Positions 1-9,265 of a stretch of DNA of 64,000 nucleotides are shown in pieces. Position 1 is the stretch's first letter, and every line of letters begins with the position of its first letter. This stretch comes from Amycolatopsis pretoriensis (lineage in GTDB: Bacteria; Actinomycetota; Actinomycetes; Mycobacteriales; Pseudonocardiaceae): positions 806,001 to 870,000 of the forward strand of contig NZ_FNUJ01000003.1 of NCBI RefSeq assembly GCF_900107925.1. The letters are read 5' to 3'. Below the pieces are notes generated by a model. That model saw only the letters and a list, made by a program, of their open reading frames with translations, searched no databases and had not been told where the DNA came from. Made by a program: the position numbers and the translations under genes.

Positions 1-779
1 ACGGGATCGGCCGCCATCAGAACGCCGACCCCGATCGACGTCAGGCCCACCGCGTTCGCGTACGGCGCCGCCAAGCCTTCAGGTACGACAAGAAATCCGA
101 TCATCGCGGCCAGCATGTTGATGGCGACCATGCGCGGGTCGCTGGCCGCCGCAGCTGACCGCGGCGTCGTCTTGGTCTCGGCTCGGCTGACGGGACGAGT
201 TCGGACCACCGCGGCGACCACAACGGCGCTGACCAGGAACGTCGCGGCGTTCACCAGCAGCGCGCCGCTGGTGCTCAAGCTCGTCACGAGCAGGCCGCCG
301 AGCCCGAAGCCGGCCACCTGGGCCGTTTGTGAGCTGATCTGCCGGAGGCCGAGACCGGCCTGGTACAGCCCGTTCGGAAGCACGTCTGGCAGGAGCGCGA
401 GCTGAGCGGCCTTGAACGGCGCCGCAGCCATCGTCAGGCAGCCGATCAACGCCCAAAGGATCCAGAGCGGCATCCCCGGTACGGCCATCGCCGCCGCCAG
501 CACGGCACGCACGACGTCGGTCACGACTATCACCGTCCGGCGCGGATAGCGGTCCGCCAGACCGGAGAGCAGGAAGCCGCCCAGGATCGCCGGCACGAAG
601 GTCAGGGCGTAGGTGAGCGCCGTCAGCGCCGCGGAGTCCGTGCGGGCGTAGACCAGCAGCGCGAGCGCCACCCGCGCTACCTGATCGCCGAAGACCGACA
701 AGGCTTCGGCGAGCCACAGCGCGCGGAACTCACGACCTCGCAGCGCCGCCGCAAAACCGCGGGACCCGGTTTCGGTCAT
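1..779 (-). CDS. MFS transporter, partial (3' end outside window)
   Basis: The frame that begins at the ATG at 779 reads as a membrane protein and runs off the left edge of the window. About 259 residues are present. They show hydrophobic helices and the loop between helices 2 and 3 with the MFS-like motif GLADRYPRR near residue 75, which resembles the conserved GxLaDRxGRR. The N-terminus RGREFRALWLAEALSVFGDQ is typical of drug-exporter-like MFS proteins of actinomycetes. The substrate cannot be told. Another minus-strand frame over the same DNA is arginine-rich and is a shadow. Confidence 0.8.
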   Translation of the reverse strand, partial: MTETGSRGFAAALRGREFRALWLAEALSVFGDQVARVALALLVYARTDSAALTALTYALTFVPAILGGFLLSGLADRYPRRTVIVVTDVVRAVLAAAMAVPGMPLWILWALIGCLTMAAAPFKAAQLALLPDVLPNGLYQAGLGLRQISSQTAQVAGFGLGGLLVTSLSTSGALLVNAATFLVSAVVVAAVVRTRPVSRAETKTTPRSAAAASDPRMVAINMLAAMIGFLVVPEGLAAPYANAVGLTSIGVGVLMAADP

Positions 780-939
780 CGGCCCTCCCCACCGCCGTCG
801 AAACTCGCCCGGCAGGCCCCCCTACCTGGAAGAACCACGGTATGCCCGCTCCGTGTCCATGTGGACACAAGTAGCGACAGATCACCCAATCGCAGCACGG
901 CCGTGACGGTCCGCTACTGACTTGATCGACTTCTGCCGA

Positions 940-1593
940 TCAGAGCAGGCGGCTGTTGAATCCCGCCGCGACCAGGCGATCGAAGGCCGCGGCCACGGCG
1001 GGCGGCACCGGCTGGTCGATGGCGAAGCCACGTTCGGGGTAGATCATCACCCGCTGCAGATCGCCGATCATCATGTCGACGACCTCGGCGGCGTCGCCGA
1101 TCGTCTTGACGTACTCCTCCAGCGTCAGCGGCGCCGACGTGCACGTCACCGCGACTTCAGGCCACAGCCGCCGGCAGGTCGCGAACGCCCGCCGCTCCAT
1201 GTACGGCATCGAGATGAGGAGCACGGAGTCCGGTGTCAGCCCGGCCCCGATGAGCAGGTCACGGGAGAGCGTGATGTTGGCACCGGTGTTCGCGGCCTCA
1301 GGCTCGACCAGGATGGCGGCGTCCGGCACGCCCAGCTCCAAGGCGCGCTCGCGGAAGTGGACGGCTTCGCCGCGCGGGAAGACGGCGGCGGTGTCCCGGC
1401 TGGTCGCACCGGTGAAGACGACCGTCTGGAACATGCCGCGGTGGTACAGCTCGGCCGCGTACTCGGCGACGCCGATGTCGTTGCACCCCAGTGCGATGGC
1501 GACGTCGCACGCAGAAATCTCGTGGTGGACCTGGTGGAAGTCCCACACGAGCTCGGCGTCCTGCCACTCCACATCGGTAAGTTGCCGCGTCAC
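940..1593 (-). CDS. DUF218/YdcF-like protein
   Basis: A 217-residue soluble protein with the DUF218 (YdcF-type) Rossmann-like pattern. An early D-V-A-I-A-L-G-C-N strand is followed by FTGATSRDTA and later by EPEAANTGANITLSRDLL, which matches the E-x(n)-T-x-E/N region of the family. The family is linked to SAM binding or envelope functions in other bacteria, but the reaction is unsettled. It follows the HTH-TPR regulator gene by 36 bases on the same strand, so the two probably form one transcript. Confidence 0.7.
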   Translation of the reverse strand: MTRQLTDVEWQDAELVWDFHQVHHEISACDVAIALGCNDIGVAEYAAELYHRGMFQTVVFTGATSRDTAAVFPRGEAVHFRERALELGVPDAAILVEPEAANTGANITLSRDLLIGAGLTPDSVLLISMPYMERRAFATCRRLWPEVAVTCTSAPLTLEEYVKTIGDAAEVVDMMIGDLQRVMIYPERGFAIDQPVPPAVAAAFDRLVAAGFNSRLL

Positions 1594-1629
1594 GGCGCGT
1601 TCGTACTCCCTCGGGTCGCGTGCGCGGGC

Positions 1630-2652
1630 TCACGCCTGGCGTTCGTACGCGCGGCGAATGCCCGAGATGGCCTGTAGCTGATGCATCATCCCGTACTGCG
1701 TCGAGGTTGCGGCGGCGCCCTCCAGCAGCTTGAGCCCGCTATCGGCGGTGGCGGGGTCGGACAGCAGGAGGTGGCCGTGCGCGGTATCGAGGCGAACGCG
1801 CTGCATGGGTGCGTCGCCGGGCCGGTGGTCGAGCGCCACCTGGAAGGCGACGCCGGCTTGGCTTAGGTCGCCATCACCACGGTGCGCTAGGGCCAGCTTC
1901 TGGAACGCCACCGACCAGTCCTGCGGCTCTTCGAGAGCCTCGAACTGCCGGATGGCGGGCTTGATGAAGGTGATGGCGTCCGCGTTCCGGCCCGCCTTGC
2001 TGAGCGCGGTCCCGACCCAGAGCTGGGCGCGGGTGCGGTCGCGGGCGTCGAGGCGGGTGTCCGTGGCCAGCTGCCGGTACTGCTCGGCGGCAGGTTCGTG
2101 GTTTCCGCCCATCTCGTCGAGGACAGCTAGCTGGAGTTCGAGCTGCGCGACCCGCCGGTCGGCGCCGAGCTCGCGGAAGACCGCCATCGCGCGGCCGTAG
2201 CTCTGCCGGGCGGACATCGGTCCGGTGAGGACGCCTTGGTCCTGACGCAGATCACCGAGAAGCCGTAGCGACCGGCCGTAGAGGTAGAGCCCCCGGTCAT
2301 CGCCGCTGGGGATCAGCCGGCCGGTCCAGCGATCCAGCAGGAGCTTCGCCAGGTCGAACTCCTGGCGGCCGAGGCATACGGCGACTCGGTCCAAGTCGTC
2401 GGCCCAGGTTTCGTAGTCAGCGCTCGGACGCGACACCACGGCGGCGCCTTCGGCCAGCAGCTCTTCGAGGCCGCGCGACGTGACGCCGAGCGTCTTTGCG
2501 AGTTTCGGCCGCTTGTAAGGCAGCGGCTCCGATTTGCCGCGTTCCCACTGCCCGACGGTAGTCGTGTCGAGGCCCAGTTCGATGGCCAGCGTCTCCTGGG
2601 TGTAGCCAGCTGCCTTACGAGCCCGGATGAGCCCGTGGCGCCGCGTTCCCAT
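1630..2652 (-). CDS. XRE-family HTH regulator with TPR-like C-terminus
   Basis: 340 residues. The N-terminal 65 residues form a Cro/C1-type HTH (LIRARKAAGYTQETLAIELG, then TTTVGQWERGKSEPLP). The rest is alpha-helical and repetitive, with TPR-like segments (YGRAMAVFRELGADRRVAQLELQLAVLDE and following helices, about residues 140-330). This architecture is common among actinomycete regulators that bind peptides or small ligands. It lies directly upstream of the DUF218 gene in the same orientation. The ATG at 2652 has a purine-rich leader. Its target is unknown. Confidence 0.75.
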   Translation of the reverse strand: MGTRRHGLIRARKAAGYTQETLAIELGLDTTTVGQWERGKSEPLPYKRPKLAKTLGVTSRGLEELLAEGAAVVSRPSADYETWADDLDRVAVCLGRQEFDLAKLLLDRWTGRLIPSGDDRGLYLYGRSLRLLGDLRQDQGVLTGPMSARQSYGRAMAVFRELGADRRVAQLELQLAVLDEMGGNHEPAAEQYRQLATDTRLDARDRTRAQLWVGTALSKAGRNADAITFIKPAIRQFEALEEPQDWSVAFQKLALAHRGDGDLSQAGVAFQVALDHRPGDAPMQRVRLDTAHGHLLLSDPATADSGLKLLEGAAATSTQYGMMHQLQAISGIRRAYERQA

Positions 2653-2881
2653 GATTCACTCCCTAGATCACCGCCTGAGGTCATCAGATTACCGCAGGTC
2701 AGATGGCTGTACGCAAGATCTCCTACAGATTCGCCCCGGATGTACGCCCTGGTGATTCAGCTGGACGACCCGCGAAGGTCGATTTCGGCACCCCGGTGGC
2801 TGGTCGACCACCTCGCTTCCCCCTCCGATGTGAGCCCCGGTCACCAGGGGTGCCACCCAATACCGGCGGCAACTGAAAACC

Positions 2882-3859
2882 ATGACCTCGAAACAGAAAT
2901 CAGACGACGAGCCAGCGTGCGGTCCCGAATGGCCGAACGAGGAAGACCTGGCTCTGTACGTGTTGCTCAGCCGCGTACTTCACGGGCTTCGTCAGCTTCC
3001 TGAAGCTTTTTCAGCTGACCAACGTAAGAGCAAGGACCGAACGATGAACGCAACTCGCAAACCTGCCGTACTCGCCGTGAGCGTCGGACTGCGCGATGCG
3101 CGCGAGCGCCGGAAGATGGGGCTCCGCGAGTTGGCTCGCCTGCTGGGAATGAGCGCCCAGAAGCTGTCGAACGTGGAACTGGGGACCAACGTCCCCGAGC
3201 CCACGCTAGTCGCCCATATTCTCGGTTGCCTCCGAGTCAGCCGTGCCGAATTCGACCAGATCATGAAGATCGCCAAGCAGGTCGACGTCCCGAACTTCGT
3301 CGACCAGTCCGCGTCGCCGCTGATCGATCTCTTGTGGACGTACGAGCAGCTTTCGAGCCGTATCGTGGAGTGGGCGCCATTCCGCATCCCGGACCTCCTG
3401 CTGCCATCACCGCCGCCCGCCGCGGCTCGGGATGAGGCCGCGGAGCAGTCCGAACGCCACGACCAGGAGCTATTCCAGCGCCAGTGTCGTCGGCAGACGA
3501 TGGAGCAAGGCGGACGCCGGTACGTCTTTCTGATCGGCGACGAGGCCCTGCGCATGGCCCGCGACAAACCCGACGGCGCCGAGCAGATCAGGCAGTTCCG
3601 CGAAGCAGGGCGCCGCCTCGACGTCACAATCCAAATCGTCCACTCCGGTCCCGATTCCGCGGCAGCCTTCACGCTCTTCGAGGACGGCCCCAGGCCGATC
3701 GCCGTCGCGCTCAAGCACAGCCACTGCACGACGTACGGCACGGACAAGGACGTGCTGAACAGGTACCACGACACCGCGAGGGCACTGCTGGGGCGCGCCT
3801 TCGCCAAGCCGGTCACGATCGAGGGCTGGCTCGATTCTCTCCAAGCTCGGGCGTCGTGA
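2882..3859 (+). CDS. HTH regulator of the DUF5753 (Scr1-like) type
   Basis: 325 residues as called. An XRE HTH lies at about residues 62-115 (VGLRDARERRKMGLRELA, then MSAQKLSNVELG). The remaining 200 residues have the DUF5753 look, ending in TTYGTDKDVLNRYHDTARALLGRA. Such proteins are abundant in actinomycetes and usually sit with a small partner gene, as here: its TGA overlaps the next ATG (TGATG at 3857-3861). The N-terminal 54 residues could be non-coding. An alternative start is the in-frame ATG at 3044, immediately before the HTH. Confidence 0.7.
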   Translation: MTSKQKSDDEPACGPEWPNEEDLALYVLLSRVLHGLRQLPEAFSADQRKSKDRTMNATRKPAVLAVSVGLRDARERRKMGLRELARLLGMSAQKLSNVELGTNVPEPTLVAHILGCLRVSRAEFDQIMKIAKQVDVPNFVDQSASPLIDLLWTYEQLSSRIVEWAPFRIPDLLLPSPPPAAARDEAAEQSERHDQELFQRQCRRQTMEQGGRRYVFLIGDEALRMARDKPDGAEQIRQFREAGRRLDVTIQIVHSGPDSAAAFTLFEDGPRPIAVALKHSHCTTYGTDKDVLNRYHDTARALLGRAFAKPVTIEGWLDSLQARAS

Positions 3860-4119
3860 TGGTCGCCGCCGTCATCTACGTCGACCCGCAGACGATCCAG
3901 CCGGTCCTCAACGGCAAGTGGCATCGAATGGACCTCACTGCGGTTCCCCAACCGGGACAAGCTGTCACCATGCTCTGCGGCGAATCCGGCGAGGCGGAGT
4001 TCAAACTCTCCGGTGAGGGTCGAAACAACCGCGTCCACCAGCAATGCGAGCCCTGTGACGATGTCCTCCGGCAACGGAAGGGAATTCCGTCACGGCGCGA
4101 TCGGATCGGCCGCCGCTGA
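3859..4119 (+). CDS. Small cysteine-motif protein coupled to the DUF5753 regulator
   Basis: 86 residues, translationally coupled to the preceding regulator by TGATG. It holds a probable zinc-binding arrangement, VTMLCG followed some 27 residues later by QQCEPCDDVL, and has a basic C-terminus (SRRDRIGRR). Small zinc-finger-like partners downstream of DUF5753 regulators are frequent in actinomycetes, but their action is not known. It ends 7 bases before the convergent SLOG-like gene. Confidence 0.6.
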   Translation: MVAAVIYVDPQTIQPVLNGKWHRMDLTAVPQPGQAVTMLCGESGEAEFKLSGEGRNNRVHQQCEPCDDVLRQRKGIPSRRDRIGRR

Positions 4120-4126
4120 AGGACTT

Positions 4127-4603
4127 TCAGACTCGGGCAGCGTGCTCCGGCCAGACGACCGTGACGTCCAGACCTCGATTCCTCGCCGCATCGACGACAT
4201 CCGCGGTGCCGCCATGGCCACCGGACGGCCCGCCATCCCAGACCGCGACCATCTTGTCCACGATGGACAGAACGTGTTCGCTGGCGGCCATGTAGGCGTC
4301 GCGGTTCGACTCGGTGAACGGCATTGTGTGAACGCTCGCGGCGGCGATCAAGCTGTCGAAGTCGGCCGCGTTGTCGGGCTTGACCTTGCGCTCGCGGTAG
4401 TCCGCGGCCGGCAGCACGACCTCGAGCGCGCCGCCGAGATCCAGGACGACCCGGGCGAAAACCTGGTCGGCACCCCGCGCGAGGCAGGTGACGCCGACGA
4501 GGTGGTCGGGCTGGTCGGCAAGGATCTTCCGCAGCTCTTCCGCTACGAGTTCAGCGGTGGAATCGGTCAGGTTCGAGTGGCCGGTGATCCCGATGCGCAC
4601 CAC
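4127..4603 (-). CDS. SLOG-like Rossmann-fold protein
   Basis: 158 residues. It starts with IGITGHSNL, has VTCLARGADQVFARVVLDLGG in the middle, and ends with DKMVAVWDGGPSGGHGGTADVV. This glycine-rich nucleotide-binding layout fits the SLOG/LOG-like superfamily, members of which bind nucleotides or nucleotide-like ligands. The upstream HTH-TPR gene ends 15 bases before it on the same strand, so the pair is probably one operon. Function is unknown. Confidence 0.6.
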   Translation of the reverse strand: MVRIGITGHSNLTDSTAELVAEELRKILADQPDHLVGVTCLARGADQVFARVVLDLGGALEVVLPAADYRERKVKPDNAADFDSLIAAASVHTMPFTESNRDAYMAASEHVLSIVDKMVAVWDGGPSGGHGGTADVVDAARNRGLDVTVVWPEHAARV

Positions 4604-4618
4604 GTGTCGTCCTCTCCC

Positions 4619-6028
4619 TCACGCTGCCAGCTTCGCCGCGACGGCCTCGCGGACGTCGTGTATGGCGGGAACGGTAGCGAACCGGGCTGATTCACGATGG
4701 AAGTCCCGCAGCTTCACTCCGACCCGACCCGCCGTCCAAGACGCCGCATCCGGCAGTGCCATCATGATCAGTTCCGCGGCCCGCTCCGGCTCGCGACCGA
4801 TCAGATGTGTGCGCGCGAGCCCCACCAGGTCAAAAACGCGGTTGCGACGCCGGCCGGGATCCCGCAGCGAGATCGCTCGGGTGATGTACTCCTGAGCTTG
4901 AAGGGCGTAACGAGCGTCGTGGCGAGCCAGGTCCCGGTACCGGGCGCCGATGACGCCCACCAGCTCGGCCTCGTCCAGGCTGCGTACCGAGGGTGTGTCC
5001 TGGTCGCCGTCGCGTAGCCCTTCGCCGAAGTGGTCTTCGGCAAGGTGGACCGAGCGTTGGAACGCCCGGGTGTCGCCGAGCTGGGCGTGCGCCCATGCCT
5101 CCCGGGTGGCCAGGACGGCCCGCAGGCGCGGGCTGGCCGTCCGGCGAGTGGCGTACTGCGCGAGCTGGACAACTTCGAGCCCGTCGTGCGGGCGACCGAG
5201 GTCGAAGCACTGCCGGGCCAGAGAGGCAAGAGCGACCGCGGCCAAGGCGTCATCACCCGCGAGGTGAGCGAGCTGGGCCGCGAGGGTGAAGTAGCGCTGC
5301 GCAGCTCCGTGCGCTCCCTCGTCCCACGCCATCGTCGCCACGATGTCGGCCAGCTCGGCGCCGGCCCGGAACCCACGCTGGGTCTCCCGCGTGCCGGCCG
5401 GGGCCGACTTGAGCCGCCGCAGGTGGCTGTCGAGCTGCGCGACGGCGGACGAACGCGCCACGGTGCCGTTGGTCGTGCGCCACTGCCGCACGAACCGCAC
5501 GAACTCCTCGACCGCGGTCAGCTCGTCGATGCTGAAAGCCGCGGTGCCAGCTCGGGGCCGAGCTGCGGTGGCCGGCCACAGGAAGGGGGTGAGCTCCGCG
5601 GCGAGCGCTGAACCGGCCAGGGCAGTGGCGGTCGCCAGCAGGCTTCGACGTGACGTCGGCATCAGGTCCAGTTCGGTGGTGGTGACGGCCTGCGAAATCA
5701 CCCGGTCGGCGTGCCAGGCGGTGAACGAGGACTGCACGGGAGCAGGGTCGGCGAGGCGCGAGGACGGGGCGAAGCCGAGCGCGGCGTCGTCGGGTGCGCC
5801 GAGCACGTGCCGGAGGCCGGCTCGATAGGCCGCGCTGGGCCAGCGGACGACGCCTCGTTCGAGCTTCGCGACGTAGTGCGCGTCGAAGGGATACCGCTGA
5901 TGGGTGGTCTCCCACAGCCAGCTGACCACGGCATCGGCGACGTCGGCGCGAGACGCGTGCTCGCCGGGCACCCCGGGCGAGGGCAGCCGTTCCCGTGCTG
6001 CGCGCAACAGGCCGTTCGGCTCCGGCAT
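4619..6028 (-). CDS. Actinomycete HTH-TPR regulator
   Basis: 469 residues. The N-terminus includes a degenerate HTH (HYVAKLERGVVRWPSAAYRAGLRHVLG, about residues 50-78). A central stretch PTSRRSLLATATALAGSALA resembles a Tat motif but lies about 125 residues in, so it is not a signal peptide; it is common in this regulator family. The rest is TPR-like helices (about 180-460). It is divergent from the gene at 6206 across a 177-base intergenic region and sits upstream of the SLOG-like gene. Confidence 0.7.
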   Translation of the reverse strand: MPEPNGLLRAARERLPSPGVPGEHASRADVADAVVSWLWETTHQRYPFDAHYVAKLERGVVRWPSAAYRAGLRHVLGAPDDAALGFAPSSRLADPAPVQSSFTAWHADRVISQAVTTTELDLMPTSRRSLLATATALAGSALAAELTPFLWPATAARPRAGTAAFSIDELTAVEEFVRFVRQWRTTNGTVARSSAVAQLDSHLRRLKSAPAGTRETQRGFRAGAELADIVATMAWDEGAHGAAQRYFTLAAQLAHLAGDDALAAVALASLARQCFDLGRPHDGLEVVQLAQYATRRTASPRLRAVLATREAWAHAQLGDTRAFQRSVHLAEDHFGEGLRDGDQDTPSVRSLDEAELVGVIGARYRDLARHDARYALQAQEYITRAISLRDPGRRRNRVFDLVGLARTHLIGREPERAAELIMMALPDAASWTAGRVGVKLRDFHRESARFATVPAIHDVREAVAAKLAA

Positions 6029-6205
6029 CCGCCCTCCCTGGTCACGGCGAGTGTATCCACGCTCACGCTGGGAGTCATGGGCGTTCAGCCCATCTGCCCC
6101 GAGCTGCCCCTGGCCTCCCCCGGCCGCCCCGTGCTCTGGCCTCCCAGCTCGTCACGTCGCGCTCGACGCTGAGGTCACCAACTCCTCCGAGCCACTGGAG
6201 CACCG

Positions 6206-6664
6206 ATGTCGATCACCCTCAGCCCGCACCGCACCGGACGAGCCCTCATCTCCGACGACCTCTTCCACCGGCTCACCGACCGCATCATCAAGGTCGAACA
6301 GTTCGAGCGGGAGCTGGCCGAACGCATCATGGACCAGGCGCTGGCGTTCCTCCTCGCCTGCGCGGTCAACGTCGGTGCACCGCTGGCTCCCAGCGAGCTC
6401 GTCGACATCGGCTGGCACACCTTCATCCTCGACACCCACGAGTACGCCGCGTTCTGCGATCGCGTGGCCGGCAGGTTCCTCCACCACGTCCCCAACGACG
6501 ACCTGCACCCCGCCGAGTCACCCGCGGACGTCCTCGCCCGAACCTGCGCCGCGATGCGCACGCTCGGCTTCCAGCTCGACGACGCGCTGTGGCCACGCGC
6601 CGCGCTCGGCAGCTGCACCGGTTGCCACAATGGCTGCCACGAAGACCCACCGCCGGCGCGATAG
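6206..6664 (+). CDS. Hypothetical protein with cysteine-rich tail
   Basis: 152 residues. The central sequence IGWHTFILDTHEYAAFCDRVAGRFLHH resembles the glycine-rich/DUF1399-type conserved WH-x-F-x-L-x-T-x-Y-x-x-F-C pattern. The C-terminus carries CTGCHNGCHE, a possible metal site. It is followed after 13 bases by the phosphotransferase gene on the same strand and is probably co-transcribed. It shares a divergent promoter region with the HTH-TPR regulator. Its biochemical role is unknown. Confidence 0.6.
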   Translation: MSITLSPHRTGRALISDDLFHRLTDRIIKVEQFERELAERIMDQALAFLLACAVNVGAPLAPSELVDIGWHTFILDTHEYAAFCDRVAGRFLHHVPNDDLHPAESPADVLARTCAAMRTLGFQLDDALWPRAALGSCTGCHNGCHEDPPPAR

Positions 6665-6677
6665 GAGGCCGAACCGG

Positions 6678-7571
6678 ATGCCCCGCAGCACCTGGGAAGC
6701 ACTGCCCGCCGCCGTCCGCGCGGCCATCGAGCACGAGACCGGCGACGTCCACGAGGCCGTGCTTCCCAGCGCGGGCCGCAACTCCGACTTCTCCGCCACC
6801 CTGCACACCGCGACCGGCACGGTCTTCTGCAAGGGCATCGCCGAGGCGGACGGCAAGCGCGGGCGCATGCACCGGCACGAAGCGGCCGTCAACCCGGTCC
6901 TCCCGGCTTCGGTCGCGCCGCACCTGCTGTGGCAAACCGAAGCCGACGACTGGCTGCTGCTCGGCTTCGAGCACTCTCCAGGCCGCCACGCCGACCTGTC
7001 CCCCGGATCCACCGACCTCCAGCCGGTTCTCAACGTCGTCGCCACGATGGCCGAAGCGCTGCAGGAGGTATCGGTGGACGCGCCGGCCCTGGCGGAACAG
7101 TGGGGCCGGCTGGCCGCCTGGCGGCGCCTCGCCAAGGACACCCCCGCCGACCTCGATCCCTGGGCTCGCGACCACCTCGACCAGCTGACGACCTGGGAAG
7201 CCGCCGCCGTCGAGCTCGTCGAGGGACGGACGCTGGCGCACACCGACCTGCACTGCCTGAACCTGCTCGTCCACGAAGGCCGGGCCCGGATCGTCGACTG
7301 GGCCTGGTCCCGGCAGGCCAACCCCGCCGTCGATCCGGCGTTCCTCGTCACCCGCCTCATCGAGGCAGGTCATACCCCGGCGGCGGCCGAAGCCTGGGCG
7401 GACCAACTGCCGTGCTGGCGCGACGCCTCCGGGGATATAAAGACCGCTTTCGCCGTGGCGATCTGGGGTATCTGGGAGTACCTCGAACGTCACCAGCCGC
7501 TGGCTCACCGTGCGGCGCTCACCGCGGCCGCGCGAGACTGGGCTCGCCACCGACTCGAATCCGACATTTGA
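6678..7571 (+). CDS. Aminoglycoside phosphotransferase-family kinase
   Basis: 297 residues. The APH/choline-kinase fold is shown by the catalytic loop LAHTDLHCLNLLVHEGRARIVDWAW: HxDxHxxN with D as base, then the metal-binding D of IVDW. The start ATG at 6678 follows a good ribosome-binding site, GGAGG at 6664-6668. The substrate may be an antibiotic, a sugar or another hydroxyl compound; the sequence does not tell. It is coupled to the preceding small gene. Confidence 0.8.
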   Translation: MPRSTWEALPAAVRAAIEHETGDVHEAVLPSAGRNSDFSATLHTATGTVFCKGIAEADGKRGRMHRHEAAVNPVLPASVAPHLLWQTEADDWLLLGFEHSPGRHADLSPGSTDLQPVLNVVATMAEALQEVSVDAPALAEQWGRLAAWRRLAKDTPADLDPWARDHLDQLTTWEAAAVELVEGRTLAHTDLHCLNLLVHEGRARIVDWAWSRQANPAVDPAFLVTRLIEAGHTPAAAEAWADQLPCWRDASGDIKTAFAVAIWGIWEYLERHQPLAHRAALTAAARDWARHRLESDI

Positions 7572-7580
7572 TTCCGGAGT

Positions 7581-8192
7581 TCAGCTCGCCCGATGAGAAC
7601 AGGGTCGATCCGCTCTGCGCATGGCGATCCGGGCGCGGAACGACTGAGCCACCGGACCAGTCGGCAGCGGGACGGTCCACCGATAGGACGGCGCGCGGGC
7701 GATAGCGGCCGCGACGAGCGTGCGGCCGAAACCGAGTCGTCGATAATCGGCAACGACGTGGACGTAGTCGAGGGTGGCAGTCCGGCAGAGGACGCAGATG
7801 CTGAGCGTCGCGGTGGCGACCTGGGCGCCGTCCAAGTGAAGGTCGATTCGGCCGGCCAGCGTTCCGGCTGCAGGAGGACGAACGAGGAGGGCGAGGCCTT
7901 CGCCGACCGCCGCATCGGAAGTTTGCTGGCTTGCGACGTCGAGGTGCGCCCATTCGGCGAGGCGACGCTCGGATGGGTCGCAGCCCTCCAGCGCACGGCA
8001 TACCTCGCAGAGCGTGGCATGCAGGCGGTAACGGTGGCTGTACGACGCGAGCTTCTCGTAAAGATCGAGGTCGAGCCGGTGTCCGCGCAAACAGGCGGCG
8101 GGTCTGCCCGTCGCCGGCCGGACAGGGAGCAACTCGCCGAACTCGTTTCGCGCGCCTGACCGGACCGCGCCACCTGTCTGACTGCCGATCAT
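7581..8192 (-). CDS. GNAT-family acetyltransferase
   Basis: About 203 residues from the ATG at 8192. The C-terminal half is GNAT-like: YVHVVADYRRLGFGRTLVAAA carries the R/Q-x-x-G-x-G/A acetyl-CoA loop in the form RRLGFGRT. The N-terminal half contains a CRGHRLDLDLYEKLASYSH segment and a CEVCRAL motif. It is convergent with the phosphotransferase gene, 9 bases apart. A degenerate copy of its C-terminus is visible near 35.2-35.3 kb. The reading frame extends upstream to 8300 and 8192 is my choice. Confidence 0.55.
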   Translation of the reverse strand: MIGSQTGGAVRSGARNEFGELLPVRPATGRPAACLRGHRLDLDLYEKLASYSHRYRLHATLCEVCRALEGCDPSERRLAEWAHLDVASQQTSDAAVGEGLALLVRPPAAGTLAGRIDLHLDGAQVATATLSICVLCRTATLDYVHVVADYRRLGFGRTLVAAAIARAPSYRWTVPLPTGPVAQSFRARIAMRRADRPCSHRAS

Positions 8193-8238
8193 CGAGCGGC
8201 CTGTGGCAGGTCCGCGGCACGATACCGGACCGGACGGC

Positions 8239-8949
8239 TCATCCTGCGACCTCGGACAGCCCGCTCCGCGCAGGCAGCGAGCCCGCAGCGGCCGCACCAC
8301 CAGGTCCCGGCAGCTGGAGCGCCACCGTGTGCGGACGAGCCGCTGCTCCGCGACCTCGGCTGGACACGACGACGTCGCGGTACTTCAGGTGACCGAAACC
8401 GTCCTCAGTCAGTCCACGCCACTTGCGGTTCGAGACCCGAAGCTCCAGGTCGGCACCGGGCCAGACGCCCATGGCCAGCAGTACCGCACCTCGGTTGCGA
8501 ACTCGCCCGGCCAGCCGGCGGCCCAGCTGAGGCTGAACTCCCCGCGCGGCGGCCGGGCCGAGCACGACGAGGTCGAACCCGTCGATCAACGCCGAGACGA
8601 CCGCGACGAGTTCGGCACCGGGTTCGGGCACCAACGCGAACCGGTCGAGGTCGACCCCCAGCTCGGCGGCTGCCGTGACGCCGAGTTCCGGCATGCCGGC
8701 GACTGCAGCCCACGAGCCCTGCTGCGTCGCCTCGGCGAGCAGCCCGAGGACCAGGGCGGTCGAGCCCGAGACCGATACGGTGCTGCCACGCCGCAGCTCG
8801 CCGCCCGGAAGGAGCTCGGCGAGCACCGGCACCACCGGAAGCGAGCCGGCGGCGGCCGGCGTCTCGAGACCCGGCTGCTTGAGCTGCGAGGCAGTGCGGA
8901 CGCCAGGAATCGCCGCCAGGCCCGCCACCGCCTCCGGCACCGCCACCAC
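8239..8949 (-). CDS. imuA': ImuA'-like RecA-related protein
   Basis: 236 residues. PVLAELLPGGELRRGSTVSVSGSTALVLGLL, the repeated strand-helix pattern and the C-terminal RGRGAAARPHTVALQLPG match the actinobacterial ImuA' family. In that family the protein normally precedes the Y-family polymerase ImuB and works with DnaE2 in damage-induced mutagenesis. No imuB follows here; the next gene is a GNAT. A clear LexA box at 9018-9033 lies about 70 bases upstream, so SOS induction is expected. Confidence 0.7.
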   Translation of the reverse strand: MVAVPEAVAGLAAIPGVRTASQLKQPGLETPAAAGSLPVVPVLAELLPGGELRRGSTVSVSGSTALVLGLLAEATQQGSWAAVAGMPELGVTAAAELGVDLDRFALVPEPGAELVAVVSALIDGFDLVVLGPAAARGVQPQLGRRLAGRVRNRGAVLLAMGVWPGADLELRVSNRKWRGLTEDGFGHLKYRDVVVSSRGRGAAARPHTVALQLPGPGGAAAAGSLPARSGLSEVAG

Positions 8950-9265
8950 GCACCTCCAGCACCACGAACACGCACCGGAGACACCCGCGTGGGGAGCCGC
9001 GAGCGAACCCGAACTTATCGAACACCTGTTCGGATACTGCGAGACGACGGCTGCGCTGTCAAGTCGAGCCGGCCAACCTCACCCACAGGCATCGGCGACC
9101 GAGGCCGATGTCTTGAGAGCGCACACCACGCCATCGGAAAGTAACGAACAAATAGATCAGTCGATCTAATTCGTGCCGTAAAAATTGTTGTCATAAGCGG
9201 CCGTAACACTTCCCTTGATCGGACCGACCCTTTGCAACGCGGCAGATCCTTGGGAGGAGAAAGCA
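8950..9265. other. Intergenic region between imuA'-like and cutinase genes
   Basis: No credible gene. It holds the LexA box, then a short perfect inverted repeat TAGATC-AGTC-GATCTA at 9153-9168 that could be a repressor site for the cutinase gene. The second half is AT-richer than its surroundings, as expected of a promoter. Confidence 0.5.
9018..9033 (-). promoter_or_regulatory. LexA (SOS) box
   Basis: TCGAACACCTGTTCGG matches the Gram-positive/mycobacterial SOS box TCGAAC-N4-GTTCGA with one mismatch. It lies upstream of the imuA'-like gene, where a SOS operator is expected. Confidence 0.8.
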
